64,000 nucleotides of DNA. Source: Methanosarcina sp. 2.H.T.1A.6 (GTDB lineage: Archaea > Halobacteriota > Methanosarcinia > Methanosarcinales > Methanosarcinaceae). The notes beneath the pieces were generated by a model. It made no database searches, had not been told where the DNA came from, and saw nothing but the letters and a program-made list of their open reading frames with translations. The DNA lies in contig NZ_JJOY01000003.1 in assembly GCF_000979455.1 (NCBI RefSeq), positions 36,854 through 100,853 on the forward strand, written 5' to 3'. Shown here piece after piece: positions 29,091 to 38,579 of the stretch. The position numbers were made by a program, and so were the translations under genes. How positions within the stretch are numbered: the first letter of the stretch is position 1; each line of letters starts with the position of its first letter.

Positions 29091-31070
29091 TCAAGGCTTG
29101 ATCCCAAGCACATCCTCTACGTATGCCCTGAGAATTTCTGCAACGCTCCAGGCCTGGGCAATAGCCCCACCGGGAGAGTGAGGGTAATCCCCATCAAACA
29201 CTTCAGAAATTGTGCCGAGACCTGCGGTTTCAAGGTGCGTATCAAAGCCCTCAAGAAGAGCCCGCATAGCCTCAAGACTGCTGTTCGAAGAATTATGGAC
29301 TTTCAGGTAAGCTTTCACATAGGCTCCGAGGAGCCAGGGCCATACTGTCCCGTTGTGGTAGGCCGTATCTCTGGTAAGGGCATCTCCACGATACTGTCCT
29401 ATATATAATGAGTGATCACTCGATAGACTTCTGAGCCCGAATGGAGTCAAAAGATCTTTTTCAACTCTGTCTACAATCGCTTTTTCTTTTTCAGGAGAAA
29501 GCATAGTATAAGGGAGCGAGACAGCAAAGATTTGATTAGGGCGGATTGCAGGATCTTTAACCTGATTTCCGGTCTCATCCTGATATACGAGGTCAAAGAG
29601 ACAGTTAGTTTCCGGGTTCCAGAAAACATTTTCAAAATTCGAAGCTATCCCGGCTGCAAGAGTTTCATATAAGGAAATATCTTCGCCGAGAAGAGTACCC
29701 ATGTAAGAAGTAGTTTTCAGGGCGTTATACCAGAGAGCATTTATCTCACAGGCTTTACCTGCTCTTGGGGTCACCGCCCATTCCCCTACTTTAGCATCCA
29801 TCCAGGTTAGCTGAGGTCCCTGCCTAATAAAACAATCAGAATCCATGCCGATTCCAAAATCTGTGCCTTCGCAATAATTGTCTATAATATCACCTACGGT
29901 ATCCCAGATATCCGAGAGGAAAAGGAAATCTTTCGTATATGCGAAATAGCGGTCCAGAGCATGAATAAACCAGAGAGAAGCGTCCACTGTATTGTAAACC
30001 GGATCTCCTCCGAAAGCCGGAAAAGTATTGGGGATCAAGCCTCTCCGACAATACCGGGCAAAATTTTTGAGAGCGGACTTTGCCTCATCAAACCGATAAG
30101 GAATTAAAAACAGGCCAGGCAGAGAAATCATGGCATCTCTTCCCCAGTCAGAGTACCAGTGATATCCTGCAATAACTGTGTTTTCACCTGTAAAGTGATT
30201 TTTCACTACAAAAGGGTCAGTTGCCTTGAGAAGTTTGAGAGCAAAGGGATCAGTAAGCTTCGAGTCGAGAGCAAGAAGGTTCTGCCGATTTGCTTCCCTT
30301 GTATAGAGTTTATCAACTTTCTCGAGAGTAAGAGAAGAAATGTCTCCTGTTGAAGCAGCAATAAAAAAGCGGGAAGTCCCCGGTTCGAGTGTGCTTTCAA
30401 AATAACCCGGATTAAAGATATCCTCCTGAAAGTTAAGTCCCCGGTTCTTCTCGGCATCATACTCAAGGTTATAGTACCACTTTGGTTCGGCATGGTACTG
30501 GAGATTGGATGAAAGCGAAAAAGTAAAACCATTAGAACTTGCCAGTTCTACTCCCGCATGACCGGCTTTCTGGAAGAAGGAAAGGTATCCGGAGCGAGCA
30601 GTGAGATTAAAGTCTCTTGAGCTTACCAGAGGGAAAATTCTTAGCAAAGCTCCCTCTCTTCGGGATGTAATATCATAGAGAACGAAAGTTGTGTTGTTAT
30701 TATGGACCATGAAGACTTTTTTCTTTAAGAAAAAATCGCCGGGCTGGTAAACCCAGAGGGGAAATGGGGTACTAGTGAATTCGGAAAGGTAATTGAAGCC
30801 CATAGGACAAATATTGTCCGGGTATTTATGGGTCGCAAATTGATAGACTTCTTCATCGATTGAGATTTCCTCATCAAGGGAAGAGAGCACCAAAAGCCTC
30901 CCCGGAGAATTCTCCGGAGCTGCTATAAGCAGTCCGTGGTAAGTCCTGGTCCCTGCCCCGATGATTGTAGAGGAAGCATATCCTCCAAGCCCGTTGCCTA
31001 TAATCCATTCTCTTTTTATTCCCTCTTCATACGTTGAAAGAAAATCTGCTCCAAGTCTGCCCCCACTCAT
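29091..31070 (-). CDS. Archaeal-type glycogen debranching enzyme (amylo-alpha-1,6-glucosidase)
   Basis: 659 residues. The N-terminal bis-domain (about 10-240) starts with KREWIIGNGLGGYASSTIIGAGTRTYHGLLIA, the family signature. The C-terminal (alpha/alpha)6 barrel (about 280-650) has TVIAGYHWYSDWGRDAMISLPGLFLIP, the catalytic Asp being in the WGRDA loop. It also has NTVDASLWFIHALDRY, LTWMDAKVGEWAVTPRAGKACEINALWYNA, and TVWPWLLGAYVKAYL. It removes alpha-1,6 branches in stored glycogen. It stands alone, with the dispersed repeat next to its 5' end. Confidence 0.92.
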   Translation of the reverse strand: MSGGRLGADFLSTYEEGIKREWIIGNGLGGYASSTIIGAGTRTYHGLLIAAPENSPGRLLVLSSLDEEISIDEEVYQFATHKYPDNICPMGFNYLSEFTSTPFPLWVYQPGDFFLKKKVFMVHNNNTTFVLYDITSRREGALLRIFPLVSSRDFNLTARSGYLSFFQKAGHAGVELASSNGFTFSLSSNLQYHAEPKWYYNLEYDAEKNRGLNFQEDIFNPGYFESTLEPGTSRFFIAASTGDISSLTLEKVDKLYTREANRQNLLALDSKLTDPFALKLLKATDPFVVKNHFTGENTVIAGYHWYSDWGRDAMISLPGLFLIPYRFDEAKSALKNFARYCRRGLIPNTFPAFGGDPVYNTVDASLWFIHALDRYFAYTKDFLFLSDIWDTVGDIIDNYCEGTDFGIGMDSDCFIRQGPQLTWMDAKVGEWAVTPRAGKACEINALWYNALKTTSYMGTLLGEDISLYETLAAGIASNFENVFWNPETNCLFDLVYQDETGNQVKDPAIRPNQIFAVSLPYTMLSPEKEKAIVDRVEKDLLTPFGLRSLSSDHSLYIGQYRGDALTRDTAYHNGTVWPWLLGAYVKAYLKVHNSSNSSLEAMRALLEGFDTHLETAGLGTISEVFDGDYPHSPGGAIAQAWSVAEILRAYVEDVLGIKP

Positions 31071-31136
31071 GTATATATAATTAGGGTTGAATTCTTAAAT
31101 AGCTGCACGTCTTGAAAAAACAATCCGTGTCTGCGC

Positions 31137-31690
31137 ACTATTGACTCATCTTTGCATTCTGTTCAAGTCTCGCCCGAATTGCGATTCGGGATCACAGGAA
31201 ATCGAAGATTTCCTGGGAGTTGCACTGCAAGTACAACAGTCCGCGGTCCTTTTCGCTGCGCTCAAGAGGACTAACTTATGGATTTTTCTGATCCGTATAA
31301 CCTTATTCACTGTACTGTGTCGTTTCTGTCACGCTCGACGCAGGAGAGCGGTCTTTCCCAAGAAGAAAAGAAAGAAGAAAAGAAAAGAGGAGAGAAGAGA
31401 AGAAAGAATCTAAAACTCGAAAAGTAAAAAGAATATAAAACTCGAAAAGTAAAAGCTGCTGAGGACGCTTGTGAGTAAGAGCGAGAACCAAACAGATCAA
31501 ACCGACATAAGTTTCGGCCTTATCTTTCTTTCAAATATTTTTTCATTCTTTTTGCAGGGCCGCCAGACAAGCTGGCGGAGACATTTATATTTATTTGGGT
31601 TAAAAAAAGGTTTTTGGGGTAAAGGAAAGCATTCTCTTAGTCCTATGGCTATTTCCTTCAATATTTGTCTCTCTCAATTGCGATACTGGC
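31137..31690 (+). repeat. Dispersed intergenic repeat, copy A
   Basis: Copy A of a family also seen inverted at about 41340-41830 (B) and 61310-62080 (C). Core block 31288-31353 (ending in GCAGGAGAGCGGTC) matches the reverse complement of 41731-41796 and 61741-61806. The stem CCGCCAG-ACAAG-CTGGCGG at 31560-31578 recurs in B at 41551-41569. The block at about 31160-31275, with TTTTCGCTGCGCTCAAGAGGA, recurs inverted in C. It fills the gap between the debranching enzyme and the alcohol dehydrogenase. No protein-coding frame is common to the copies. Confidence 0.75.
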
Positions 31691-31879
31691 TTATAGATTG
31701 TTTTTATGGACTGGCGGGGAGGCCGAGGCCTGGGCGGCACAGAGAGAAAAAAACTGAAAGATTCTTTCCCTGGGTTCTTTTTGTTCTCCGCATATTTTCC
31801 CTTAGCTTTGAAACCCCCTGCCCAGGAGCAAAACTTTATTAGCTGCCGGGAAAAAGTTGTATCAATTAATATTTTGTTT

Positions 31880-31900
31880 TTTATAAAATTTTGGGGAATT
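31880..31900 (+). promoter_or_regulatory. Likely TATA box of the alcohol dehydrogenase gene
   Basis: A TTTTTTATAAAATTTT stretch about 35-50 nt before the start codon at 31931, with AAAAGGAG as ribosome site closer in. Only composition supports it. Confidence 0.4.
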
Positions 31901-31930
31901 TGAAAACTGTTGTTAAAAGGAGTTGAAAAC

Positions 31931-33079
31931 ATGACATATACCTATCTGAACCCAAAAATAGCCCTTATGGGGGCTGGCTGTGTAAAAGAAATAGGCAAAC
32001 AGGCAAAAGAACTTGGGGGCACTAAAGCCCTGATCGTTTCCGGGAAGAGCAGGCATGGAGAGGAGCTTGCGGGGGATATCCGGAAGATCCTTGAAGCTGC
32101 AGGACTGAAGGCAGCAATCTTTGCAGGAGCAGAGCCGAACCCTACAGACAGCTCGGCTATGGAAGGGGCAGAAATATACAAAAAAGAAAACTGCGACATG
32201 ATAGTTGCTGTCGGAGGGGGAAGCCCGATGGACTGTGCAAAAGCCGTTGGGATTGTGGCTAAAAACGGGGGGATGATTAACGACTACGAAGGCATCGGGA
32301 AAGTTACTAAAGGAATTCCTCCGCTTATCACGGTAAATACAACTGCCGGTACCGCAAGCGAGATGACGAGTTTTACAATTATCACGGACACGGAAAGGCA
32401 CATCAAAATGGCAATCGTTGACCCCCGCATCACACCCGACGTGGCAGTCAACGACCCTGAACTGATGGTCAGTATGCCGCCAGCGCTTACGGCTGCTACC
32501 GGGATGGACGCCCTTACCCATGCAGTTGAAGCCTATGTTTCCACCATGGCTACTCCGACCACCGATGCGGCTGCTATCAAGGCAATAGAGCTTATCTCAA
32601 AATACCTGCCAGAAGCCGTTGCCCACGGGGAAGATGTAAGGACAAGAGACATGATGGCCCATGCCGAATATCTTGCAGGGATTGCTTTCAACAACGCAAG
32701 CCTTGGCTACGTGCATTCCATGGCCCACCAGCTCGGCGGATTATATAACCTCCCGCACGGCGTCTGCAACGCAATTCTCCTCCCTTATGTGGAAATGTAC
32801 AACAAGGAGGTCTGTCCTGAACGGTTTGCCGATATCGCAAAGGCAATGGGAGAAAAAGTTGAGGGCCTGAGCCCTGAAGAAGCCGCAGACAAAGCCATAG
32901 CAGCAATCAAAAAGCTTGCAGCCGACATTGGAATTCCTTCAGGTTTGAAAGAGCTCGGAGCCAGGGAAAAAGACCTCGAACTGCTGGCGGAAAATGCCAT
33001 GCAGGATGTCTGCCGGCTTACAAACCCAAGAGAGCTCTCAAAAGAAGATGTAATTGAAATTTACAGGAAAGCTATGTGA
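31931..33079 (+). CDS. Iron-containing alcohol dehydrogenase
   Basis: 382 residues from the ATG behind AAAAGGAGTTGAAAAC; a longer frame to 31910 lacks the family start. N-terminal nucleotide-binding half with VAVGGGSPMDCAKAVGI and TVNTTAGTASEMTSFTIIT, C-terminal metal domain with GMDALTHAVEAYVS and HSMAHQLGGLYNLPHGVCNAILLPYV, which hold the iron-binding Asp and His residues. It interconverts alcohols and aldehydes with NAD(P)H; the exact substrate cannot be told. It is the first gene of the accessory island, directly after repeat copy A. Confidence 0.92.
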   Translation: MTYTYLNPKIALMGAGCVKEIGKQAKELGGTKALIVSGKSRHGEELAGDIRKILEAAGLKAAIFAGAEPNPTDSSAMEGAEIYKKENCDMIVAVGGGSPMDCAKAVGIVAKNGGMINDYEGIGKVTKGIPPLITVNTTAGTASEMTSFTIITDTERHIKMAIVDPRITPDVAVNDPELMVSMPPALTAATGMDALTHAVEAYVSTMATPTTDAAAIKAIELISKYLPEAVAHGEDVRTRDMMAHAEYLAGIAFNNASLGYVHSMAHQLGGLYNLPHGVCNAILLPYVEMYNKEVCPERFADIAKAMGEKVEGLSPEEAADKAIAAIKKLAADIGIPSGLKELGAREKDLELLAENAMQDVCRLTNPRELSKEDVIEIYRKAM

Positions 33080-33197
33080 TCGAAAAAAAGTCATTTATTG
33101 ATGCCAAATTATAAATAAATTTGAATATATATCATTTATATTTATACACTCTACAAGGGAAGAGATATGGAATACAATAAAAAGGGAGTGATTTTTA

Positions 33198-33725
33198 ATG
33201 GGACGGATCTTGGGCGGTCTCAGAGGCCGAGGAGCAGAAAGTGCACAACGCTACAAAATGCACGAAAAACTCATTTCCATAGGGGATGACTACTGGATCG
33301 AAAATGAAGCTGGAGAGAGGGCATTCTATGTTGACGGCAAAGCTCTCCGTATTCGCGACACCCTGCTCATCAAGGATGTGCAGGGACACGAGCTGTACAA
33401 ACTCAAAGAGAAGCTACTCCGGATCAGGGATACGCTGGAAATCCAGGATGGGGACGGCAAAACAGCCGCAACAATAAAAAAAGCCCTGATAACACCTCTC
33501 CGCGACCGCTGGAAAGTTGAAGTCGCAAATGGTCCTGAAATGAATGTCCAGGGCAATATTCTGGACCACGAATACAAGATTGAAGCCGGGAGAGATAAAG
33601 TTGCAGAGGTCTCCAAAAAGTGGTTCCGGATAAGAGATACTTATGGAGTGGAGGTTTCTCCCGGACAGGATGCTGCTCTAATCCTGGCAATTACTGTGGC
33701 TGTTGACCAGATGGCACACGACTGA
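33198..33725 (+). CDS. LURP-one-related (tubby-like fold) protein
   Basis: 175 residues. Repeated beta-hairpin pattern: KLISIGDDYWIENEAGERAFYVDGKALRIRDTLLIKD, then LYKLKEKLLRIRDTLEIQD, then WFRIRDTYGVEVSPGQDAALILAITVAVDQM, which is the LOR/DUF567 layout with its hydrophobic C-terminal helix. These proteins may bind membrane lipid or act as a scaffold; function is not settled. ATG behind GGGAG. TATA-like sequence TTTATATTTATACACTC lies 50-60 nt upstream. Confidence 0.88.
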   Translation: MGRILGGLRGRGAESAQRYKMHEKLISIGDDYWIENEAGERAFYVDGKALRIRDTLLIKDVQGHELYKLKEKLLRIRDTLEIQDGDGKTAATIKKALITPLRDRWKVEVANGPEMNVQGNILDHEYKIEAGRDKVAEVSKKWFRIRDTYGVEVSPGQDAALILAITVAVDQMAHD

Positions 33726-33765
33726 AGGGAGAGGGTTGAAAGAAGGGGAAAGAGGGGAGAAAAGA

Positions 33766-33933
33766 ATGGGTGAAACCACCCCTTTTTTGAATATCCTTGA
33801 GACTGTAGGCGTCCTTGCCACACTGATCTTCGTGCTTACCGGCATACTGGGCATGGGGTTCTCCCTAACAGTATCCCAGAAAAAACTTCCACGGAACCGG
33901 CAAGGTGAAGGGGAGATGCGAAAAAGCAGCTGA
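33766..33933 (+). pseudogene. N-terminal fragment of a BASS-type transporter
   Basis: A 55-residue frame whose ATG has GGGGAG upstream. LETVGVLATLIFVLTGILGMGFSLTVSQ resembles the first helix of the BASS transporter at 50800 (LMSLVFVLGTMISMGMSLTVKQ) and then stops matching. It looks like the surviving head of a third copy of that transporter. A genuine single-helix small protein cannot be excluded. Confidence 0.4.
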
Positions 33934-33995
33934 GAGCTCAAAAAAACTGATGGCGCAAAAGTGACAATCTGCACCCGAAAGCAGAAGGAATTTCC

Positions 33996-35297
33996 ACGAC
34001 AGCAGAAACAACAAGCTTTGTCATTGCCTTTGCAGCGCTACTCTTTGTTTATAGCCTTGTCTCCCAAAGAATCTCTAAAACCGTTGTCACTACCCCGATA
34101 ATTTTTGTTGCGGCCGGAATGCTGCTCAGCCCGGAAGGGCTCGACATGGTAGAATTTCCTGAAGGGAGCAGTTTCATCCTCAAGGTAGCTGAGGTGGCTC
34201 TGGTACTCACACTGTTCGCCGATGCTTCCAGGATCAAACTGAGGTCACTGGGCCAGAAGGAAGGTCTGCAAAACCGCCTCCTCTTTTTTGCCCTGCCCCT
34301 TATTATTATCGCAGGGACTATTGCTGCTGCGATCATATTTTTGGACCTGAACTTTGCCGAAGCTGCACTCGTGGGAGCTATTCTTGCCCCTACAGATGCC
34401 GGGTTGGGCCAGCCTATCGTAAGCAACCCGAAAATACCTGTCCGGATCCGACAGAGCCTAAACATCGAAAGCGGGCTCAACGATGGGGGAGCAATTCCTC
34501 TTTTCATCTTCTTCCTTACATTGGCTAAAGGAGAGGAACTTAACCAGCCGATAGCTACTATTTTATCCCTAACAATTGAACAGATAGGGTATGGAGCTCT
34601 GGTCGGTATCACACTGGGTCTGCTTGGAGGATGGCTTTCCGGCAGGGCTATCAGGGCAGGATGGACTTCCACGCTTTACCGCAGGATTGAATTTCTGGCA
34701 CTTGCCATCATCTCCTGGCTTGTGGCCGATACGCTGGGAGGAAGCGGATTCATAGCGGCTTTTTTAGCTGGAATGGCAAGCGGGGCTATGGGCAGAAAGG
34801 TCACGGAGGAAGAGATAATTCTTACGGAAGCCGAAGGGAGCATCCTGAGCCTTGCAGTTTTCTTCATATTCGGGGTCGTAACCGCAACAAGGCTTCCAGC
34901 CATCGGTTTGTCTGAGGTCGTTTATGCAGTACTGAGCCTCACTGTAATTCGTATGGTCCCTGTAGCAATCTCTCTGATTGGTGCGGGTCTGCACCGCGAA
35001 ACCGTCCTCTTCCTTGGCTGGTTTGGCCCGAGAGGCCTGGCATCGGTCGTCCTTCTGCTCATTGCTGTAGAAGAGGCAAAAGGGATTCCGGGGCTTGAAA
35101 CGATAGTTCTTGTCGTGATCACCACAGTCCTCATAAGTATTTTTGCCCACGGAATTTCCGCAGGCCCCGCAGGTAAATGGTATTCAATAATAGTAGATGC
35201 ACTTCCAGAAGATGCGCCGGAAAGGATGGAAGTGAAGGAACTGCCTGTACGTCAGGGCTTTACCGCTACCGAAGGCGTGCTAAAAAACTCCAGGTAG
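33996..35297 (+). CDS. Na+/H+ antiporter, CPA1 type, with a non-canonical start
   Basis: 433 residues if read from ACG at 33996. Twelve or so hydrophobic segments; NIESGLNDGGAIPLFIFFL is the CPA1 ion-binding helix with its Asn-Asp pair, and FLGWFGPRGLASVVLLLI the family's late helix. The first ATG in frame, 34119, would remove helix 1. Upstream the frame continues through SFVIAFAALLFVYSLVSQRISK, typical for helix 1, to TTAETT. Six nt before the ACG stands AAGGA. So either ACG serves as start or the original ATG has been lost. It probably balances sodium and pH. It follows the BASS fragment. Confidence 0.85.
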   Translation, partial: TTAETTSFVIAFAALLFVYSLVSQRISKTVVTTPIIFVAAGMLLSPEGLDMVEFPEGSSFILKVAEVALVLTLFADASRIKLRSLGQKEGLQNRLLFFALPLIIIAGTIAAAIIFLDLNFAEAALVGAILAPTDAGLGQPIVSNPKIPVRIRQSLNIESGLNDGGAIPLFIFFLTLAKGEELNQPIATILSLTIEQIGYGALVGITLGLLGGWLSGRAIRAGWTSTLYRRIEFLALAIISWLVADTLGGSGFIAAFLAGMASGAMGRKVTEEEIILTEAEGSILSLAVFFIFGVVTATRLPAIGLSEVVYAVLSLTVIRMVPVAISLIGAGLHRETVLFLGWFGPRGLASVVLLLIAVEEAKGIPGLETIVLVVITTVLISIFAHGISAGPAGKWYSIIVDALPEDAPERMEVKELPVRQGFTATEGVLKNSR

Positions 35298-35322
35298 AAC
35301 ACGAAATAAAGAGAAAAGAGGC

Positions 35323-35382
35323 AAAAAGGAAACTGGGAAAAAGGAAACTGGGAAAAAGGAAACTGGGAAAAAGGAAACTGGG
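35323..35382. repeat. 15-bp tandem repeat after the antiporter gene
   Basis: Four exact units of AAAAAGGAAACTGGG follow the stop codon at 35297 by 25 nt. They lie outside the gene. The rest of 35298-35729 is AT-rich; TTTATACATATATTGTGTC at 35454-35472 is nearly identical to 39165-39183. Confidence 0.9.
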
Positions 35383-35453
35383 AAAAAGAAAATAAGGAAA
35401 TATAGAAGAGAAAATCCTAAAAATATATATGATAATTCATATATATTCTATGA

Positions 35454-35472
35454 TTTATACATATATTGTGTC
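35454..35472 (+). promoter_or_regulatory. Shared 19-bp motif, possible promoter element (copy 1)
   Basis: TTTATACATATATTGTGTC matches TTTATACATTTATTGTGTC at 39165-39183 at 18 of 19 positions. Both lie in AT-rich leaders 180-260 nt before a membrane or stress-type gene. It includes a TATA-like core, so a common promoter or binding site is plausible. Confidence 0.4.
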
Positions 35473-35729
35473 CATTCAGTGACTTAATAGCTTAATTAAA
35501 AAATGAGAGGAGATTGGGATTTTTATCTTCTTTCTTTAGATGGGGGAGCTGGAGTCTTTACTTTCTTCATTTATTAAAATGGCAGCTAAAAAGACAGGAT
35601 GCGAAGTTACTGATTTTTAATTCTTCTCAATTGAAATGCATGGAAATTAGAGAGCAAGACAGGGAAGTTGATCTATGAAAATTTGAAAAACAAAAGAGGC
35701 AGCAAAAGAAAAATCCGGAGTAAGAAAGA

Positions 35730-36800
35730 TTGGAGGATGCAAACATAAATTCAAATACCATCTCAACACCAGCCAAAATTCTGATTTACAGCACTGCAGC
35801 AGTTCTCCTTACACTTGGTATGAAGGCGATTTCAACTATACTTGTACCGGTTTTTTTCGCTCTTTTTGCCTTTCTAATCTTTGCCCCTCTGGTTCGCTGG
35901 CTCATGAGGAAAGGGGTTCCGGGAACAGTTAGCGTTTTTCTTGTAATCCTTTTTTTCATTTTTGTTTTTTTTGGAACCGCAGTTCTGTTTGTAAACTCTT
36001 TAATCCAGATCAGTGACCAGATTCCAAACTATGAAAATCAGTTGCAGGGTATTCTGAACAGTATTTCAACATATTTGCCTGCAGCTGGAGTTTCAGTGGA
36101 ATCGGTCCTGCGCGATATTGCAGCATTTGCTTTCAGAGTGTCTGGGGAAATTATTTCAGGGGCCTTAGGTGCCGGATCAACAATTGTGCTCATTGTTATC
36201 ACGACAACGTTTTTACTTCTGGATTCTGCAGGTGCGCCAGAAAAGGTTCAAAAAGAAGTTGAAGATCAACCAGTCCGTCTTTCGAAGTTTACCGAATTAA
36301 GCAGCAAAGTTATAAATTACATGCTCCTGAGGACTGAGACCAATTTGCTTGGGGGAATTGGAACTGCCATACTGCTCTTTATTGGGGGTATAGATTTTGC
36401 TCTTCTCTGGGGATTCCTGACATTCATATTCGGTTATATCCCTTATCTGGGCTTTTATCTTGCCGCTGTTCCACCTATGCTCCTTGCCCTGTTCAAGTAT
36501 GGGCCTATAGGGGCAATAGCTGTCCTCGCCGGTATCAGCCTAATCAATATGCTCGTAGAAAATATCCTTTTCCCGTCTCTTGCAGGAAAAGGCCTTAAAT
36601 TATCTCCAACGACAGTATTTCTTTCTTTGTTTTACTGGTCCTTCATACTGGGAGCTGCAGGTGCACTGATTGCCGTCCCCCTCACAATGGTTGTAAAGAT
36701 GGTTCTGGAAAGTTCCGATGAGACACGCTTGATGGCTAAACTGATGGAATCAAGTGGGGATAGAGGTCAGGATGAGAAAAAAGAGAATAATGAATCCTGA
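35730..36800 (+). CDS. AI-2E family transporter (first copy)
   Basis: 356 residues, TTG start 9 nt after GGAG. Eight hydrophobic segments. LVPVFFALFAFLIFAPLVRWLMRKG and the later FTFLIFGYIPYLGFYLA-like region (WGFLTFIFGYIPYLGFYLAAVPP) are the family's fold, followed by ENILFPSLAGKGLKLSPTTVFLSLFYW. Members export autoinducer-2 or act as Na+(Li+)/H+ antiporters; the latter would suit the neighbouring stress genes. A second, diverged copy is at 45632. Followed by two hairpins before 37105. Confidence 0.88.
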   Translation: MEDANINSNTISTPAKILIYSTAAVLLTLGMKAISTILVPVFFALFAFLIFAPLVRWLMRKGVPGTVSVFLVILFFIFVFFGTAVLFVNSLIQISDQIPNYENQLQGILNSISTYLPAAGVSVESVLRDIAAFAFRVSGEIISGALGAGSTIVLIVITTTFLLLDSAGAPEKVQKEVEDQPVRLSKFTELSSKVINYMLLRTETNLLGGIGTAILLFIGGIDFALLWGFLTFIFGYIPYLGFYLAAVPPMLLALFKYGPIGAIAVLAGISLINMLVENILFPSLAGKGLKLSPTTVFLSLFYWSFILGAAGALIAVPLTMVVKMVLESSDETRLMAKLMESSGDRGQDEKKENNES

Positions 36801-36823
36801 GATTTCAAAGCCCTGCACTGTAC

Positions 36824-36848
36824 TCATGGGTGCTGTCCTTACCCATGA
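36824..36848 (+). terminator. Hairpin after the first AI-2E gene
   Basis: TCATGGGT (36824-36831) and ACCCATGA (36841-36848) pair perfectly over a 9-nt loop. A second small stem (CCGG/CCGG) and a T-run follow at about 36850-36895. Likely transcript end. Confidence 0.5.
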
Positions 36849-37104
36849 CCCGGAAACTAACGATTGCCGGATTCTATCTTTTTTACAGAGGTTTTTCCAC
36901 TTTATAACTCCCCCCTAAAAACCTCCATTTTGTTCAAAATAAGACATAACCTTCAAAGCAAAAACAACATGCTGAGGGGCTAAATATCTGTGCAGTTTCG
37001 CATATACATATATGTATTATAAAACCGTTTTTAAAAACTGATTTATATGAATAATTCAGTCTGGACCGCATGTTCAGACTTCTAAACGAGTGGGGAATAA
37101 TAGA

Positions 37105-37638
37105 ATGGGAAAAGAAGAAACATCAAAAGTCTACAACATTGTGGCGCTTTGCTTTGAAGGACAGAAGAAGGCAGAGGAAATCCTCAAGGAAGTAAAGTCC
37201 AAAGGCATACTGGACAAATATGAAATTGTCGCTCAGGCAGTAGTCGAACATGATGAAAAGGGCAAGGTACACGTCCACGAGCCGGGAAGGGGAGTTTTCG
37301 GTGCGGCAATCGGAGCTGTTGGCGGCGGAATTCTATCTCTCATAGGGGGTCCCGTCGGTTTGCTGTCCTGGGTAGTAGGTGGAGCTGTGGTCGGCGGTGT
37401 TGCCGGAAAGTACCTCGGCCGTCCAATAAAGAAAGGCAATCTTGAAGAACTCGGAAACGCCCTGAAGCCCAATAGTTCGGCTCTTCTGCTATTGCTCGAA
37501 AACATCTACAGCGAAGAGGTCATCAACAAAATGAGCGGTTTCAACGCCAGAGTGGTGACGCTGACCATGGGAGATGAGCTTTCAGGAGAGATTACGGCCT
37601 TTGCGACCGGGGAAGTTGAAGAGGCTCCAGCACAGTGA
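37105..37638 (+). CDS. DUF1269 family protein (first copy)
   Basis: 177 residues from the ATG at 37105, behind GGGG. An N-terminal ferredoxin-like half (VALCFEGQKKAEEILKEVKSKG) precedes a central Gly-rich hydrophobic hairpin with GXXXG spacing (AAIGAVGGGILSLIGG, VVGGAVVGGVAGKYLG), then an alpha/beta tail containing ALKPNSSALLLLLEN. This is the DUF1269 pattern, found in many stress-related bacterial operons. Function unknown; a membrane-inserting sensor is one idea. Two relatives are at 42471 (DUF1269) and 39369 (DUF6325). Confidence 0.85.
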   Translation: MGKEETSKVYNIVALCFEGQKKAEEILKEVKSKGILDKYEIVAQAVVEHDEKGKVHVHEPGRGVFGAAIGAVGGGILSLIGGPVGLLSWVVGGAVVGGVAGKYLGRPIKKGNLEELGNALKPNSSALLLLLENIYSEEVINKMSGFNARVVTLTMGDELSGEITAFATGEVEEAPAQ

Positions 37639-37639
37639 A

Positions 37640-37890
37640 ACAGCCGTTACTTTGTACAATGGCAAAAAACAACTGCTGATCGACAACCCGCTCAACACTA
37701 CCCGGTCAACTTACCCATACTACCGTGCCTGAAAAAGAACCCTGACGGCTAGCTTGCCCTTTACATCCGGAAAGGGTCGCCGGGCAAGGAGAAGAACATG
37801 TTCGCCGGAAAGATTCACCATATGACTGTTGAGTCGGGCAGGCACAGGACCCCCACATATCAAATCACCGTTGACGAGACGCTATTAGCT
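37640..37890 (+). pseudogene. Remnant of a DUF1214-domain gene
   Basis: Two frames contain pieces of a DUF1214 C-terminal domain. AVTLYNGKKQLLIDNPLN resembles MYQPPEFYLVANPINRY of the gene at 56157. After a frameshift, LKKNPDG, a UAG, LALYIRKGSPGKEKN resembles NPDGSLDIYFQKDSPGPEKE. It then runs into FAGKIHHMTVESG, which is like the sulfatase C-terminus FTGKIYSVTVDVSG. It is debris from at least one earlier DUF1254/DUF1214-sulfatase copy. Confidence 0.6.
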
Positions 37891-37904
37891 ATTAGGAGAC
37901 AATC

Positions 37905-38573
37905 ATGAGCAAAGAAGTACGTCCCTTGAATGACCTGCGGCTCAAGACGCCGCGTGCTGCGGCCGTCGCCGGCATCCTCTTTGCCGTGCTGCACATCACC
38001 GCCAATGTGCTCATCCGGCTCTCTATCCCCTCCGATCCGGCCGCCGACGACTTCTGGCTGGAGGAGCAGGCAAAGACCATAGCCCTGGGCCTTAGTCTGG
38101 TGCCCATCGCCGGGATAGCCTTCCTGTGGTTCATCGGTGTGGTTCGCGACCGCATGGGAGAGTTGGAGGACCGTTTCTTTTCGAGCATATTCTTTGGCAG
38201 CGGCCTGCTGTACATGGCCATGATCTTTGTCTCGGCGGCACTGGCAGGCGGGCTCCTGACCAGCTATACCCTCGAACCGGACTTGCTGATTACCAGCGGC
38301 GTATACACCTACAGTCGGGAGGTGATATTTACCATCACCAATGTCTATGCCATTCGCATGGCAGGCGTATTCATGATCTCGTTGGGCACCATAGCGGTTC
38401 GCACCCGCATCATGCCGCGCTGGCTGACCTTTTTAACCTATTCGGTGGCGCTCGTCTTACTGGTGAGCATCGGCCTCAATTACTGGGTGACATTGCTCTT
38501 TCCGGCCTGGGTGCTGGTCGTCAGCCTCTACATCCTGATTTTGAATCTGCGCAAAAAAGACGCGGAAGCATAG
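37905..38573 (+). CDS. Polytopic membrane protein, bacterial-like, GC-rich
   Basis: 222 residues, ATG 6 nt after AGGAG. Six hydrophobic segments in a regular order: AVAGILFAVLHITANVLI, TIALGLSLVPIAGIAFLWFIGVVRD, SSIFFGSGLLYMAMIFVSAALAGGLL, NVYAIRMAGVFMISLGTIAV, LTFLTYSVALVLLVSIGLNYWV, LFPAWVLVVSLYILILNL. The codons are markedly richer in G and C than the flanking archaeal genes, which points to recent transfer from bacteria. I do not recognise a named family beyond a general resemblance to DUF4386-type proteins. Confidence 0.75.
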   Translation: MSKEVRPLNDLRLKTPRAAAVAGILFAVLHITANVLIRLSIPSDPAADDFWLEEQAKTIALGLSLVPIAGIAFLWFIGVVRDRMGELEDRFFSSIFFGSGLLYMAMIFVSAALAGGLLTSYTLEPDLLITSGVYTYSREVIFTITNVYAIRMAGVFMISLGTIAVRTRIMPRWLTFLTYSVALVLLVSIGLNYWVTLLFPAWVLVVSLYILILNLRKKDAEA

Positions 38574-38579
38574 GCCAGC